Source of the DNA: Deltaproteobacteria bacterium
Lineage (GTDB): Bacteria > Desulfobacterota > Desulfarculia > Adiutricales > Adiutricaceae
NCBI GenBank assembly: GCA_031278635.1
Contig: JAITKA010000163.1
Location: 1-36,841, forward strand
DNA: 36,841 bases
Direction: 5' to 3'
Both the position numbers and the translations under genes were made by a program. Shown here one piece after another: positions 25,759 through 34,686 of the stretch. Below the pieces are notes generated by a model. The model was not told where the DNA came from. It worked only from the letters and a program-made list of their open reading frames with translations, and did not search any database. The stretch's first letter is position 1. Every line of letters starts with the position of its first letter.

Positions 25759-26534
25759 TCGCCGCCCCCGACCAAAACGAACAAAGCGAGCATGACGAGG
25801 GTGAAGGCGAGGTCGATGCCCTTAAGCCTGAATTCGGCCCTGACCCAGATGATCCCCATGTACCCGCGGCTGACCATGGCCCTGTGGACACGCTCGGCCC
25901 TGTCGAAACTCCTCACCAACAGACTCCCTACCAAATTCGATACCCCCCTTAGGCTGTTCCGGCTGAGGCCCAGCTTAAAGCCCCGGGCCCTCATGGCCTT
26001 GCGGAGCCGCTGGTACTCCTTGAAAATGACCTGGTAATACCTGACCGTCAAAAGGAACAGCCCGACCAGCTTTTCCGGGAACCTGAGCCGCCTCCCGGCC
26101 GCGGCCAAAACGTAAAGCGGGCTTGTGCCCAGTATGGCCAAAACGGCCAGGACGATGGCGTTGCCCTTCAGGGTCAGGAGGGTGGCCAGATCAAGCCCCT
26201 CCCTCGTAACCTTCAAGGGCCCAATCGTGGCCACGACATGGCCGGGGCTGGAAAAAGAGAAGGGCAGCATCAACCACATGAACATGAAAAAGATGTTGAC
26301 CGTGAGGAGGCGGTTTATGAGGTTCCGCCTGGGCCACCTGGCCAGGGCGATCAAGGCCACCGCGGCCGCCAGGGCCACCCAGGCCCCCCCCGTGCCGTGG
26401 AGCCAGCTCACCATGAGCGACCAGAGGACCGCGCAGACGATCTTGACCCTGGCGTCCACCCTTGCGAGGATCGACGAATTCTGGCCGGCCCCCTCCTGGA
26501 ACGGGGCCGATGCCGTGTTTTCGCTCTCGGCCAT
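25746..26534 (-). CDS. nikQ: ECF transporter T component (NikQ/CbiQ), 262 aa
   Basis: Membrane T component linking the ATPase to the substrate-binding NikM. About five spans (~30-65, ~75-92, ~115-145, ~155-170, ~238-256). The two coupling motifs that contact the ATPases are present: KAMRARGF (179-186) and RAMVSRGYMG (218-227). The gene overlaps nikO. It is 213 bases downstream of nikM, with an AT-rich gap between, unusual for this operon type. Confidence 0.92.
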   Translation of the reverse strand: MAESENTASAPFQEGAGQNSSILARVDARVKIVCAVLWSLMVSWLHGTGGAWVALAAAVALIALARWPRRNLINRLLTVNIFFMFMWLMLPFSFSSPGHVVATIGPLKVTREGLDLATLLTLKGNAIVLAVLAILGTSPLYVLAAAGRRLRFPEKLVGLFLLTVRYYQVIFKEYQRLRKAMRARGFKLGLSRNSLRGVSNLVGSLLVRSFDRAERVHRAMVSRGYMGIIWVRAEFRLKGIDLAFTLVMLALFVLVGGGEWKR

Positions 26535-26747
26535 GCTAACGCCCTACACTTTAAGCTCGAATGAGCTTAGTTAACCAATATGTTTCAAAAATTTATTCAA
26601 AGCGAAGAGTATTTACTTATAATTACCCGCAAAATAATCTTACTTGTCATTTAATTTCCGGGTCATTTTAAGTCGATAATTACGAAAAGAAGAATCTGAA
26701 ACGAATAAGATAAGATTTGCCCCGAGAAGGGTACCAAATGGTCCGCC
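26535..26747 (-). other. AT-rich gap between nikM and nikQ
   Basis: 213 bases, visibly AT-rich, no gene. It could hold a second promoter or processing site for nikQOLK; I see no clear terminator. Confidence 0.35.
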
Positions 26748-27368
26748 TTAGCCCTTGAATCCCAAAGGATCCTTCAGAAGCTCGGGCTTTACCTTCCTAA
26801 GGAAGCGAACGCAGAGAAGGGCCACGAAACCCTCGATGAACATGACCGGGACGTGGGAGACCAGGATGGTGTAGGCCGACACCTTGTACTTGACGGGGTC
26901 GGTTAAAATCAGGGCCACGAACACCATGAAGGCGGTCAGGGCGATGGCCAAAAATCCCGTGGCGAAGGAACTCAACGTGCTGGGCCAGAATTTAACGCTG
27001 TAGATCGATTTGTGAAAGATGAAGCCGAACAACACCGCCGGCCCGGCCACGTTCAACGTGTTCACCCCCAAGGTGGTAAGCCCCCCGTACTGAAAGAGAA
27101 GGGCCTGGATCAACAACCCGATGAGGACGATGGGAAAGGCGACCCAGCCCATCATGAGCCCGATCAGGCCGTTCAGCATCAAGTGCACGGTGCTCGGCCC
27201 CACGTTTACGTGAATGAACGAGGCCGTGAAGAAGGCCGCCGTCATGACGGCCACCTTGGGCAAGTTGTCGTTGTTTATCTTCCTCAAACCCATGCCCACG
27301 CCGGCGACGGTCGCGACCCCGCCGGCCACGAGTACCGGCATCGACAGCACTCCCTCGAAAATATGCAC
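26748..27368 (-). CDS. nikM: ECF transporter substrate-binding membrane protein NikM/CbiM, 206 aa
   Basis: S component that binds Ni2+ or Co2+. It starts MHIFEG, the family's N-terminal metal site (MHIxEG/MHIPDG), where the free amine and His2 coordinate the ion. A second conserved block, FIHVNVGPSTVHLMLNG (52-68), provides further His ligands (H53, H62). About six or seven spans. The N-terminal motif fixes the start at ATG 27368. First gene of the operon, with a cobalamin riboswitch in its leader. NikM and CbiM are close homologues; the partner genes nikK and nikL resemble the nickel type, the riboswitch the cobalt type. Confidence 0.92.
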   Translation of the reverse strand: MHIFEGVLSMPVLVAGGVATVAGVGMGLRKINNDNLPKVAVMTAAFFTASFIHVNVGPSTVHLMLNGLIGLMMGWVAFPIVLIGLLIQALLFQYGGLTTLGVNTLNVAGPAVLFGFIFHKSIYSVKFWPSTLSSFATGFLAIALTAFMVFVALILTDPVKYKVSAYTILVSHVPVMFIEGFVALLCVRFLRKVKPELLKDPLGFKG

Positions 27369-27443
27369 GGTTCACCTTCCCAATTTATGCGCTTAACGGA
27401 AGCAGGATAGGTCTGAAACGTGGCAATGGCTACGGCCACGGGC

Positions 27444-27481
27444 AAAAAAAACCCGGCCCGGCATAAAATACCAGATCCGGG
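27444..27481 (-). terminator. Attenuator terminator in the nikM leader
   Basis: Read on the minus strand: CCCGG (27481-27477), a 20-base loop region, then CCGGG (27456-27452) followed by eight T (27451-27444). A second CCGGG adjoins and could pair instead. Placed after the riboswitch and 76 bases before nikM, it fits the expression platform of a transcriptional riboswitch. The stem is short, so the exact pairing is uncertain. Confidence 0.55.
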
Positions 27482-27589
27482 ACGCCCATTTGCCCTTGGA
27501 TTTTTTTCGCTTTTCACCCCAAAAAAGGGGAGACCTGGCGCGAAAAATACCGTTTGCCCTACCAGTCTCGAACTCGGAAACTTAAGGCC

Positions 27590-27750
27590 ATTCAGTGAGG
27601 TCTTCTGACTGACGGATCTTCCTACGGCGACCCCTTCCCAGGATTCACCAATCCCAGTGGACAATGTCGCTTTCGTCCCCGTTCACAGTGACGGGCTCGC
27701 TACCGAATCTCACGGTATTCCCTCATAACCCTATCAGGTTGCCTGAACGA
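27590..27750 (-). promoter_or_regulatory. Cobalamin (B12) riboswitch
   Basis: On the minus strand the leader carries the B12-box elements in order: AGGGAAT-ACC-GTGAGATTC, then GAGCCCGTCACTGTGA (consensus CCCGCxACTGTxA), then CCACTGG...GGGAAGG, and finally AGTCAGAAGACC (consensus AGxCAGxAxACC). This is the conserved core of the cobalamin riboswitch. Binding of B12 should stop expression of nikMQOLK through the terminator downstream. Confidence 0.85.
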
Positions 27751-27755
27751 GATAA

Positions 27756-27784
27756 AAGATAAAAGAAAACCATTGGGTTGTCAA
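27756..27784 (-). promoter_or_regulatory. Sigma-70 promoter of the metal transporter operon
   Basis: Minus strand: TTGACA (27784-27779), 17-base spacer, TATCTT (27761-27756). Perfect -35 and optimal spacing; start expected near 27750, just at the 5' end of the riboswitch. Confidence 0.75.
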
Positions 27785-30039
27785 GTTTATTTTAAGGGCA
27801 TGTCAGGTACCGTTATGGAAACCAACCGAACCGCAAATCCAAAAACAGATCAAACCCATAAAAGCACCCCATAGACACACATTTTTAGCGCCTTTCCAGA
27901 CCCTTACTGCGCTAAAAAAATTATTTCGGCGAGATATTACGACAATACCCCACCCATCACTATCAATATGCAATTTAAATAGCATTTAATTTACCCAAAA
28001 AATTAATTTAATCATATAGTATGCTTTTTAATCCCATTGGATTTAATCGTCCCAGCCCAACCTTGGCTTTTTCGCCTCATGCATTATCACGACTGAGCCA
28101 TCTAAATTAAATTTTAAATTTCTCAAAGTCCATTTAAATAATACTTGAAAATTTTAATCTCAACATATATTATGGCTTAATAATTTATAGCCAGATAATA
28201 GAAATTTTTTTTGCTCCAGTTTTTATTTTATTGTTTCATAAAAAAATATTTATATGAGATTTAATATTTCCTATGCTTGTTCTAAATTTTGCTCAACTAA
28301 AATAATTTATTCAAACCAAAAAAAATTTATCAGTATCCCGTTTGTCTAATAAAGTCTTTCAAAATTGTATAAATAAATTATTTTACGATTACTAATTACT
28401 ATACATTGCAAAAAAATTTATCGGCACCACTTTTATCTAATAAAGTTTTTCCAAATTATCTAAATAAATTATTTTACGATTACTAATTACTATACATTGT
28501 TATTTAATTATCATAAATAATTATTTCATAGAATTTAATGCTACTTATCTTACAATACAGCCAAAAAATTTAATTTTATTATTATAAAATATTTATAAGT
28601 CCATAAGTACTCTTTTTAAAATTTACAAGCTAAATAACAATCAAAAAAAATTCTAAGATTTAATTAACACACTTAAAAAATTTTTTCGTAAAAATTTATA
28701 ATTAATTTTGCTAATAAAAATTATATCCCCCACTAATATATCCTAAAAATTAATTATGCAAGAATTGATATTGTCCGCCATCTATAGGTGCTAAATATGG
28801 TTCTTTGACCTTGCGTATGCTCATCAAAATTAATCTCAAAACATAGAAGTATATTTGTATTTATACTCATCACTGCCTTAAAAAGAAACAAATTAAAATA
28901 ATTTGTGAGGCAAAATAATCGATTATTCAATCCTGATTGTCACTATATATAAATGGATTTCCGACTTTTTATCAAGGCTTTGTTGCAACAAATTTTTCAT
29001 CCCAAATCACAAAAACACTAAAATCCCTAAATTCAAATACGGCAAACCAGTCAAACAAAAGCCCTTGCCTATGTTCGGACGAAATTGTCTTTGACTCTAA
29101 AAATACCGGCTTTAAGAATGAAAAGGGGATGTTTTATATGTTGACAAAAATAAAAATCTTTAATTGCAATTCTTGTTGCCACGTGTTTTAATACTGATTG
29201 CTTTAAAAGGGAGCCAGTCAATTTTCATTGTTACGCAAGACGATGACCGTGCCGGGATTATGTCTTAACAAAGCCACAAGGCCCGCCAAATGGTTAAGCC
29301 AAAAATTGATAGGAGGGAATTTTATCGTTACTTTACAAATCGATGATAGTTTCATAAACCATCCAATATATGTTTTAAATAGTACTACTTTGGATTGTAG
29401 GATTCTTTCAAAAAAAATCCGGGATAGGACCGATACCAGAGAGGACCCATACTTGGGCTGACCTAAGGTCACCCGCGCCAATGGGACCAACGCCGTTTTC
29501 CCGACCCGTAATTCCCCCGGCGCCGAGACCATACCGGCCGGTGACCATCCCGATACCCGGTCGATCGTCTCCGCCGGCTTAATTGTCCCCCTAAATATGG
29601 GCAACCCTAATATGGGCGACCACGGGAGGCAACGATTTTACGATAATATTGAGATTGATATTCGTATAATTATTGATACATATTTGAGTAAAAAAAATTT
29701 TTTTCTGATCTTTTTGACTTAATCGTTGCAATCAATGTCAATGTCGGAATTTCCCCCGGACAACGCAAATTCATTAAGAATCTACATGATATAAAGTCAC
29801 AAAATTCTTACTTAAATAGCAACTAAATTAGCGTACTTCTTCCCTGTTAACATCCTATCAGGCGTCTCTTTTCACATCCCCGTTTTTAAACCGACCCATT
29901 TTTGGTTTCAACCAAGTGGAAATACCGACAAAATCCAATCTTTTGGTGGATTCACTTATCAAGGCGATTACCCCATCCATGTCAGGGTGATGGCCTGCCG
30001 GTAACGATAACCACCGTCCAGGAAGGAAAGGCAGGAGTC
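27785..30039. other. AT-rich intergenic desert
   Basis: About 2.2 kb without a supported gene. 27.8-29.2 kb is extremely AT-rich, with homopolymer runs and the 91-bp tandem repeat. At 28979-28992 there is a perfect 14-bp palindrome TTTGTTGCAACAAA, whose left side (GGCTTTGTTGCA) recalls IS5/IS903-type insertion sequence ends, but no partner end or transposase was found. 29.2-29.6 kb is a mixed-composition patch with short frames on both strands that I cannot identify. 29.64-29.9 kb is AT-rich again. Confidence 0.5.
28319..28500. repeat. 91-bp tandem repeat, two copies
   Basis: Copies 28319-28409 and 28410-28500 with an exact 91-base offset. The last ~38 bases (from AAATAAATTATTTTACG to TACATTG) are identical in both; the first half has several substitutions. 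Non-coding. Confidence 0.85.
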
Positions 30040-30438
30040 ATGGCCCACGTTAAGCGTTTCATCACGATTTGGTACATCGTGATCATAGTCTCGGTTCTGA
30101 CGATTAGAGCTACTTTGCCACCACAATCTGATTACATGCTATTTTGGATTCTTTGTCTTGTTTATCTCTTTACCGTTCCAGCTTCATTAATATCTCTCTA
30201 TCATGTATATAAACGTTTTAGTCCGCTTTTATCTTATTTTTATAGTAGTATAGTTACTTCATCGATTTTATTTATAATTTGGATCATTACTATTTATGAT
30301 ATAAAAAATATTGGCTATGCAATTATTATTTTTTTTATATTTCCAATTATCGATATATTAATAGCTGTCTCGGGCATTATTTGTCTGATAATATACTTCG
30401 TTAAACGAATGTCCGGGCGTTCCAGGGTGGTACAATAA
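30040..30438 (+). CDS. Small AT-rich multi-span membrane protein, unknown, 132 aa
   Basis: I do not recognise the family. The protein has about four hydrophobic segments (~8-24, ~33-53, ~66-88, ~92-118) with few charges, short loops and a basic C-terminus (VKRMSGRSRVVQ), so it should sit in the inner membrane. Start ATG 30040 (MAHVKRFITIWY) is preferred; AGGAAGG lies about 13 bases upstream. The frame is open further back to 29902, but that part lacks hydrophobic or conserved character. From about 30130 the gene uses AT-rich codons, unlike every other gene here, which suggests recent acquisition. It stands alone between non-coding stretches. Confidence 0.5.
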   Translation: MAHVKRFITIWYIVIIVSVLTIRATLPPQSDYMLFWILCLVYLFTVPASLISLYHVYKRFSPLLSYFYSSIVTSSILFIIWIITIYDIKNIGYAIIIFFIFPIIDILIAVSGIICLIIYFVKRMSGRSRVVQ

Positions 30439-30953
30439 GCGGTAAAATAAGTAGAGCCAGGCCCGGCGTTCCCCTCCGGGATTTTACGGCAATCCCCACC
30501 AAGCCGAGCGAGAAGTCCCCGCCCAAAGCCATCACCCAGCCCGCCATTGAGTCACCTTTGACAATAAAATAATTTTTTTAATGCAAATTTTTGTCTTCAA
30601 GCAAAAAATATAACTTTAAACAATTATTTTGTTCCAATAGATAATCATCATGGTCTATATTGGCCTTTAAGGCCACCACGATTCCAGTCGGTTCCCCGCC
30701 AAGGGCTCCCCAACCATGGCCATAAAACCCCCCGGAAATAACCGGCCGGGTCGCCCTCGCTTGGGAGGTGATTTCGCGCGAGAAACCGCCCGGGGAGCCG
30801 CCTGGCGGGATGGCCTGCCCAAGCCAGGGCTTGGGGGGGATTTTAAGGGGCATTTTGGGCCGGGTGGGGCTTTTGTCGGGGAAGGGTAGGGGGGTGGAGT
30901 CGCCATGGGGGTTTTGGGGCCCCATGGCGCGTCCTGGGCGGTTTTAGGGGGGC
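30439..30953. other. Intergenic region downstream of the hybrid kinase
   Basis: About 515 bases. The first third is mixed, then AT-rich (30550-30660), then GC-rich. A minus-strand frame at 30578-30925 is Pro/Gly-rich with no ribosome site and is probably not a gene. A perfect 10-bp hairpin lies near the kinase end. Confidence 0.45.
30901..30929 (-). terminator. Hairpin after the hybrid kinase gene
   Basis: CGCCATGGGG (30901-30910) and CCCCATGGCG (30920-30929), a perfect 10-bp stem with a 9-base loop, 25 bases past the kinase stop. No T-run on the minus strand, so termination is uncertain. Confidence 0.4.
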
Positions 30954-33900
30954 CTAGATCAGGCTGGCGAAGTGGGTGTCGTCCTCGGCCAGGAAATCCT
31001 TCAGGGTCTGGGTCAGGATGGCCACGTCGATGGGCTTGCTGAGGTGGCCGTTCATGCCGCAGGCCGTGCACCGTTCGCGCTCCTCGGCGAAGGCGTGGGC
31101 GGTCATGGCCACTATTATGAGGTTGGAGTAGTCGGGGTTGTCCCTGATGCGGCGGGTGGCCTCGAAGCCGTCCATGACCGGCATCTGGAGATCCATGAGG
31201 ATGATGTCGAAGGGGCGGCCGAGGCGGTTTTTGGAGGCCTTGGCCAATATGTCCAGGGCCACCTGGCCGTTCTCGGCGACTGTCACGTCCAGGCCCATTT
31301 TGGTCATGAGGCCCTTGGCCACCAAAACGTTTACGTCGTTGTCCTCCACCAGCAGGACCCGGCGGCCCTTGAGTTCCGGGACCTCGCTTATGACCGGTTT
31401 GCCGGGGCGGGATTTCTTGGCTGGCTTGGCCTTCGCGGCGGCGGGAGGTGTGGCCACGGCGGCGGTTGGGGGGCCGGGGGCGACCGCGGGGGTGTCCGAG
31501 GCGGAAACGGCGGCCTCGTTGGCCTCGTTGGCCTCGGTGACCTCGTCGGGGCCGTCCTGGTCGTCGGCCTCGTCGGCCTCGTCGGGGAGGGCGGTTTTTT
31601 CGGGGTCGAGGTCGGGGATGGCCACGGTGCCCGCGGGTTTGGCCTTATCGAGGCCGAACCAGGCGGTGAAATTGATCTCGGTGCCCTTGTTGGGCTCGCT
31701 CTCCACCCAGATCCGACCGTTCATGAGCTCGACCAGGCGTTTGGTGATGGCGAGCCCCAGGCCCGTGCCGCCGTATTTCCTGGTGGTCGAGGAGTCGGCC
31801 TGGGAGAAGGCGGCGAAGAGCTTGGCGGTCTGCTCGGCGGTCATGCCGATGCCGGTGTCGGTCACGTTGAAGCCGATGTCGCAGCGGCCTTCCTCGGTGG
31901 CCCTGGGCTCGGCTTGGATGGTGATGGAGCCCTCCTTGGTGAATTTGAAGGCGTTCCCGACTATGTTTATGAATATCTGGCTGAGCCTCAGGGGATCGCC
32001 GATCAGGTTGTCGGGTATCTTGCCCTTGACCCTGAAGACCAGGCCGATGTTCCTTTTCTTGCTCTGCTCGTTGAACATTATGGCTATGTCGTAAAAAACC
32101 TTGGAGAGCGAGAAGGGGATGACCTCCAGGTTCATCTTGCCGGCCTCGACCTTGGAGAAGTCCAAAATGTCGTTGATGATGCCCAAAAGGGCCTTGCCGC
32201 TGCGGTTGGCGTTCTCCGCGTACTCCCGCTGCTGCCGGTCCAGTTTCGTTTGGAGGAGAAGCTCGGTCAGGCCCAGGACGGCGTTCATGGGCGTCCTGAT
32301 CTCGTGGCTCATGTTGGCCAGGAACTCGCTCTTGGCCTTGCTGGCCGCCTTGGCGGCGTCCAGGGCCAGGGCCAGCGGGGTGATGTCGTTCAGGGTGACC
32401 ATGTAGCAGGAGACGTGGCCCGAGATGGTCGCGCTCGAGGCGAGGCCCAGCCGTTTGAGCCTCAGGGTGTAGTCGCTGACCTCGCCCTTGGGGGAGGTCA
32501 GTTTGACCTCGTTTCGGAAGGTGTCGCCCATCTGGCCGGCCTGGCTGAACAGGGCCCGGAGGCCGTTGGGGACCTTGTTTGGATCCCCGGAACCGGCCAG
32601 GGTGTAGAGAAGGTCGGGCGAGTTCACGCTAAGGCCTTGCCCTTTGAGTATGGCCAGCATGACTTTGTTGCAGAAAATGGGTGCCTTGCGTTCGTCGAAG
32701 ATGGCCACCGCATCGGGAATGGCGTCAAAGTGATTGCATATGGCATCCAAGGTGCTATTGATCGCGGAGATTATGTTATTAAAGTCACCCTCGTGGGCCT
32801 CGGGGTTGGCCCGCACGTTGAGGGCCCCGGAACCGGCGGCGGCGGTAAGCGAGCCGATGTCGCTTATGACGTTGGCCACGGCCCCGCTCATGATGTTGAA
32901 GGCCCGGCTAAGGCTACCGATCTCGTCACCCCGGGAGGAGAGGGAGGTTTTGATCGTCAGGTCTTCCTCCAGCCCGAATCTGCCCTGGGCCAGGTTGTTG
33001 GCGTTGCGGGTCAGGGCCTTTAGGGGCTTGATCACGATGTTGCCGAAAACCGCGTTGAAAATGAAGGTGAAGATGATCAGGGCCAGAACGGTGATAACCA
33101 AAACGGTCGACCTGGCCTGCTTGACCTGGGCCAGGAAATCCCCCCTGGAGGCCAGGATGCATAGGGACCACAGGGTTCCCCTGATCGGCGAGTAGCCGAT
33201 GTACATTTGGCCGGTGGGGGTTTTGACCGTTTCGGAACCGATTAGGCCTTGGGTCATGCGAGTGAGGCTATTAAGGGTATCCGAATCGCTCCCTATGACC
33301 TCTATCAGGTGCTGCCTGCCGTAGACCTGGCCCAGGATGAGGCTCCCGATGATGACGCCCTGGTCGTTTATGATGTAAGCCGCGCCGTTGGAGCCGATGC
33401 TCAGGGTGTTGACTATTTCGCCAATCAGATCGTAATAGTAACTACCGACCAGGTACTGGGCGGGATCGTCCGTGAGCGGGTCCTGGTTCCAGGTATACAC
33501 GGGCACGCCCATGACGATCTCAAGGCCGGTGTTGCCCACGGAAGTGTCCTCGATGAACAGATCGCGGTTGGTCTTGAGTTTATCCAAAAGCCTTCGGCCG
33601 GAGATGCTGACCGGGCAGTTATCGCTCCCGGTCAGTAGGCCACCGTTGGGGGAATAGAGGCAGAGCCAGGCCAGCTCCACGGAATTCATGAAGCCGTTCA
33701 GGGTTTCCTGTTTGGTGGTGGGGAGGGCGTTGGGGTTTCTGAGCATGGCCGAGCTTTTTATGACGTAAAAGCGATCCACCATGGTATGGAGGTTCGCCTC
33801 CAGGCTCAGGGCCGCGGTCCTGGCCGTGGGCCGCATGACGTCCAGCAGGATCTGCTCGGCCATGTTGGACATGAAGTGGCTCATGATCGCCACCAGGCCC

Positions 33901-33983
33901 AGGGTCAGTATGACCACGACCAAAAGGGTGGTCAACAGTAGCCGGGTGGATACGCTTTTGGTTTTGCTTATGGCGTCAGGCAA
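30954..33983 (-). CDS. Hybrid sensor histidine kinase with periplasmic Cache-like domain, 1009 aa
   Basis: Order of domains: membrane span (~13-36); periplasmic ~250-residue domain with a dCache-like block GAAYIINDQGVIIG (~200-213); span (~292-314); HAMP (~315-369); PAS-like (~417-534); HisKA with phospho-His H560 in FLANMSHEIRTPMN; HATPase with N677, DTGIGM and GGTGLGL (738-744); a Glu/Asp/Ala then Pro/Ala linker (~780-872); and a receiver with acidic pair E880-D881, phospho-Asp D931 (ILMDLQMP) and K983. All catalytic residues are present. No output domain, so the phosphate must pass to another protein. Start TTG 33983 is chosen because it follows GAGCCAAAA, as in the neighbour gene; TTG 34016 is the alternative. 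Downstream of, and probably co-transcribed with, two lipoprotein genes. Confidence 0.92.
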   Translation of the reverse strand: MPDAISKTKSVSTRLLLTTLLVVVILTLGLVAIMSHFMSNMAEQILLDVMRPTARTAALSLEANLHTMVDRFYVIKSSAMLRNPNALPTTKQETLNGFMNSVELAWLCLYSPNGGLLTGSDNCPVSISGRRLLDKLKTNRDLFIEDTSVGNTGLEIVMGVPVYTWNQDPLTDDPAQYLVGSYYYDLIGEIVNTLSIGSNGAAYIINDQGVIIGSLILGQVYGRQHLIEVIGSDSDTLNSLTRMTQGLIGSETVKTPTGQMYIGYSPIRGTLWSLCILASRGDFLAQVKQARSTVLVITVLALIIFTFIFNAVFGNIVIKPLKALTRNANNLAQGRFGLEEDLTIKTSLSSRGDEIGSLSRAFNIMSGAVANVISDIGSLTAAAGSGALNVRANPEAHEGDFNNIISAINSTLDAICNHFDAIPDAVAIFDERKAPIFCNKVMLAILKGQGLSVNSPDLLYTLAGSGDPNKVPNGLRALFSQAGQMGDTFRNEVKLTSPKGEVSDYTLRLKRLGLASSATISGHVSCYMVTLNDITPLALALDAAKAASKAKSEFLANMSHEIRTPMNAVLGLTELLLQTKLDRQQREYAENANRSGKALLGIINDILDFSKVEAGKMNLEVIPFSLSKVFYDIAIMFNEQSKKRNIGLVFRVKGKIPDNLIGDPLRLSQIFINIVGNAFKFTKEGSITIQAEPRATEEGRCDIGFNVTDTGIGMTAEQTAKLFAAFSQADSSTTRKYGGTGLGLAITKRLVELMNGRIWVESEPNKGTEINFTAWFGLDKAKPAGTVAIPDLDPEKTALPDEADEADDQDGPDEVTEANEANEAAVSASDTPAVAPGPPTAAVATPPAAAKAKPAKKSRPGKPVISEVPELKGRRVLLVEDNDVNVLVAKGLMTKMGLDVTVAENGQVALDILAKASKNRLGRPFDIILMDLQMPVMDGFEATRRIRDNPDYSNLIIVAMTAHAFAEERERCTACGMNGHLSKPIDVAILTQTLKDFLAEDDTHFASLI

Positions 33984-34125
33984 TTTTGGCTCACAGATTG
34001 CGGTTAAAAAGCTCAAACGGCCAACGCGGGCCCGCGCAGGCTAAAAACGCCCGTGTCAAAATTTGGGCACCCTGGGCGCCCCCCAAAACGCCGCCGGGTT
34101 CGGTGGCCACCCCCATGGGGCCGCC

Positions 34126-34629
34126 TTAGATATCGTCGGGATACGAGGTCTCCGGGAGGCTGACCTCGGCTATGGCGTTTTTCCCCAGGCGGCTGTAGTC
34201 AAGGGCCGCCTTGGCCAGGGCGACGAATATCTCGTGGGTCTTGCGGCCGCCGTCGATGGTCTGGACCCGGCTGGGGTTCTGGACGGCCACCAGGAAACTG
34301 CAGTACTGCCTGGGATAGTGGTTGGGGCTCTGGGAGCCGGGTTTCCGGATCGATTTCAGGTAGTCGGTGTCCCAGCTCCTGAGGAGCCCGGTCGCGTTAT
34401 AGGCGTTATACTCGGCCGTGACTATCGAGCCGTTTTTCACGTATATGGTCAGGTAATCCTTCCAGCCGTCCGCGTTGAAGTCGCTGGCCGCGGCCGTGTA
34501 GTAGCCGTCCTTGAGCGCGCCCTCCTGGGACTCGCAGCCGGGCGTGACCAGGGTCAGGCAGGAAAGGGAGGCCAAAATAAGCCAGGCCGGGATAAAATAC
34601 AGCATGTTTATGGGTTTACGGGGTTTCAA
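34126..34629 (-). CDS. FMN_bind-like lipoprotein, degenerate flavinylation motif, 167 aa
   Basis: Lipoprotein signal: basic MKPRKPIN, hydrophobic core (9-28), Cys32 in LVTPGCESQEG. The mature part starts LKDGYYTAAASDFNADGWKDYLTIYVKNGSIV (in pieces), the typical opening of small FMN-binding lipoproteins (COG4939-like). Near the C-terminus the family's flavinylation site (D-x-x-S/A-G-A-T-x-S/T) reads QTIDGGRKTHEIF, keeping Gly and the acceptor Thr but not the rest, so covalent FMN is doubtful. Start TTG 34629 after GAGCCAAAA gives the positive n-region; ATG 34605 would remove it. It lies between the binding protein and the hybrid kinase, possibly as a third part of the sensor. Confidence 0.72.
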   Translation of the reverse strand: MKPRKPINMLYFIPAWLILASLSCLTLVTPGCESQEGALKDGYYTAAASDFNADGWKDYLTIYVKNGSIVTAEYNAYNATGLLRSWDTDYLKSIRKPGSQSPNHYPRQYCSFLVAVQNPSRVQTIDGGRKTHEIFVALAKAALDYSRLGKNAIAEVSLPETSYPDDI

Positions 34630-34686
34630 TTTTGGCTCGTTTTTTTTTGGCGCCCCCCGCCCCGGCGGCCCGGGCGAGGGGGATGC

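Noticed and set aside
27803-27985. 60-codon minus-strand frame upstream of the metal transporter promoter
   Set aside because: Hydrophobic by chance, no ribosome site, lies in the AT-rich desert and has no recognisable family.
28937-29604. Possible insertion-sequence remnant
   Set aside because: A TTTGTTGCAACAAA palindrome and short frames suggested an IS end or transposase piece, but no transposase motif, second end or target duplication could be found.
30578-30925. 115-codon minus-strand frame beyond the hybrid kinase
   Set aside because: Pro/Gly-rich low complexity spanning GC-rich and AT-rich blocks, overlaps a hairpin, no ribosome site.
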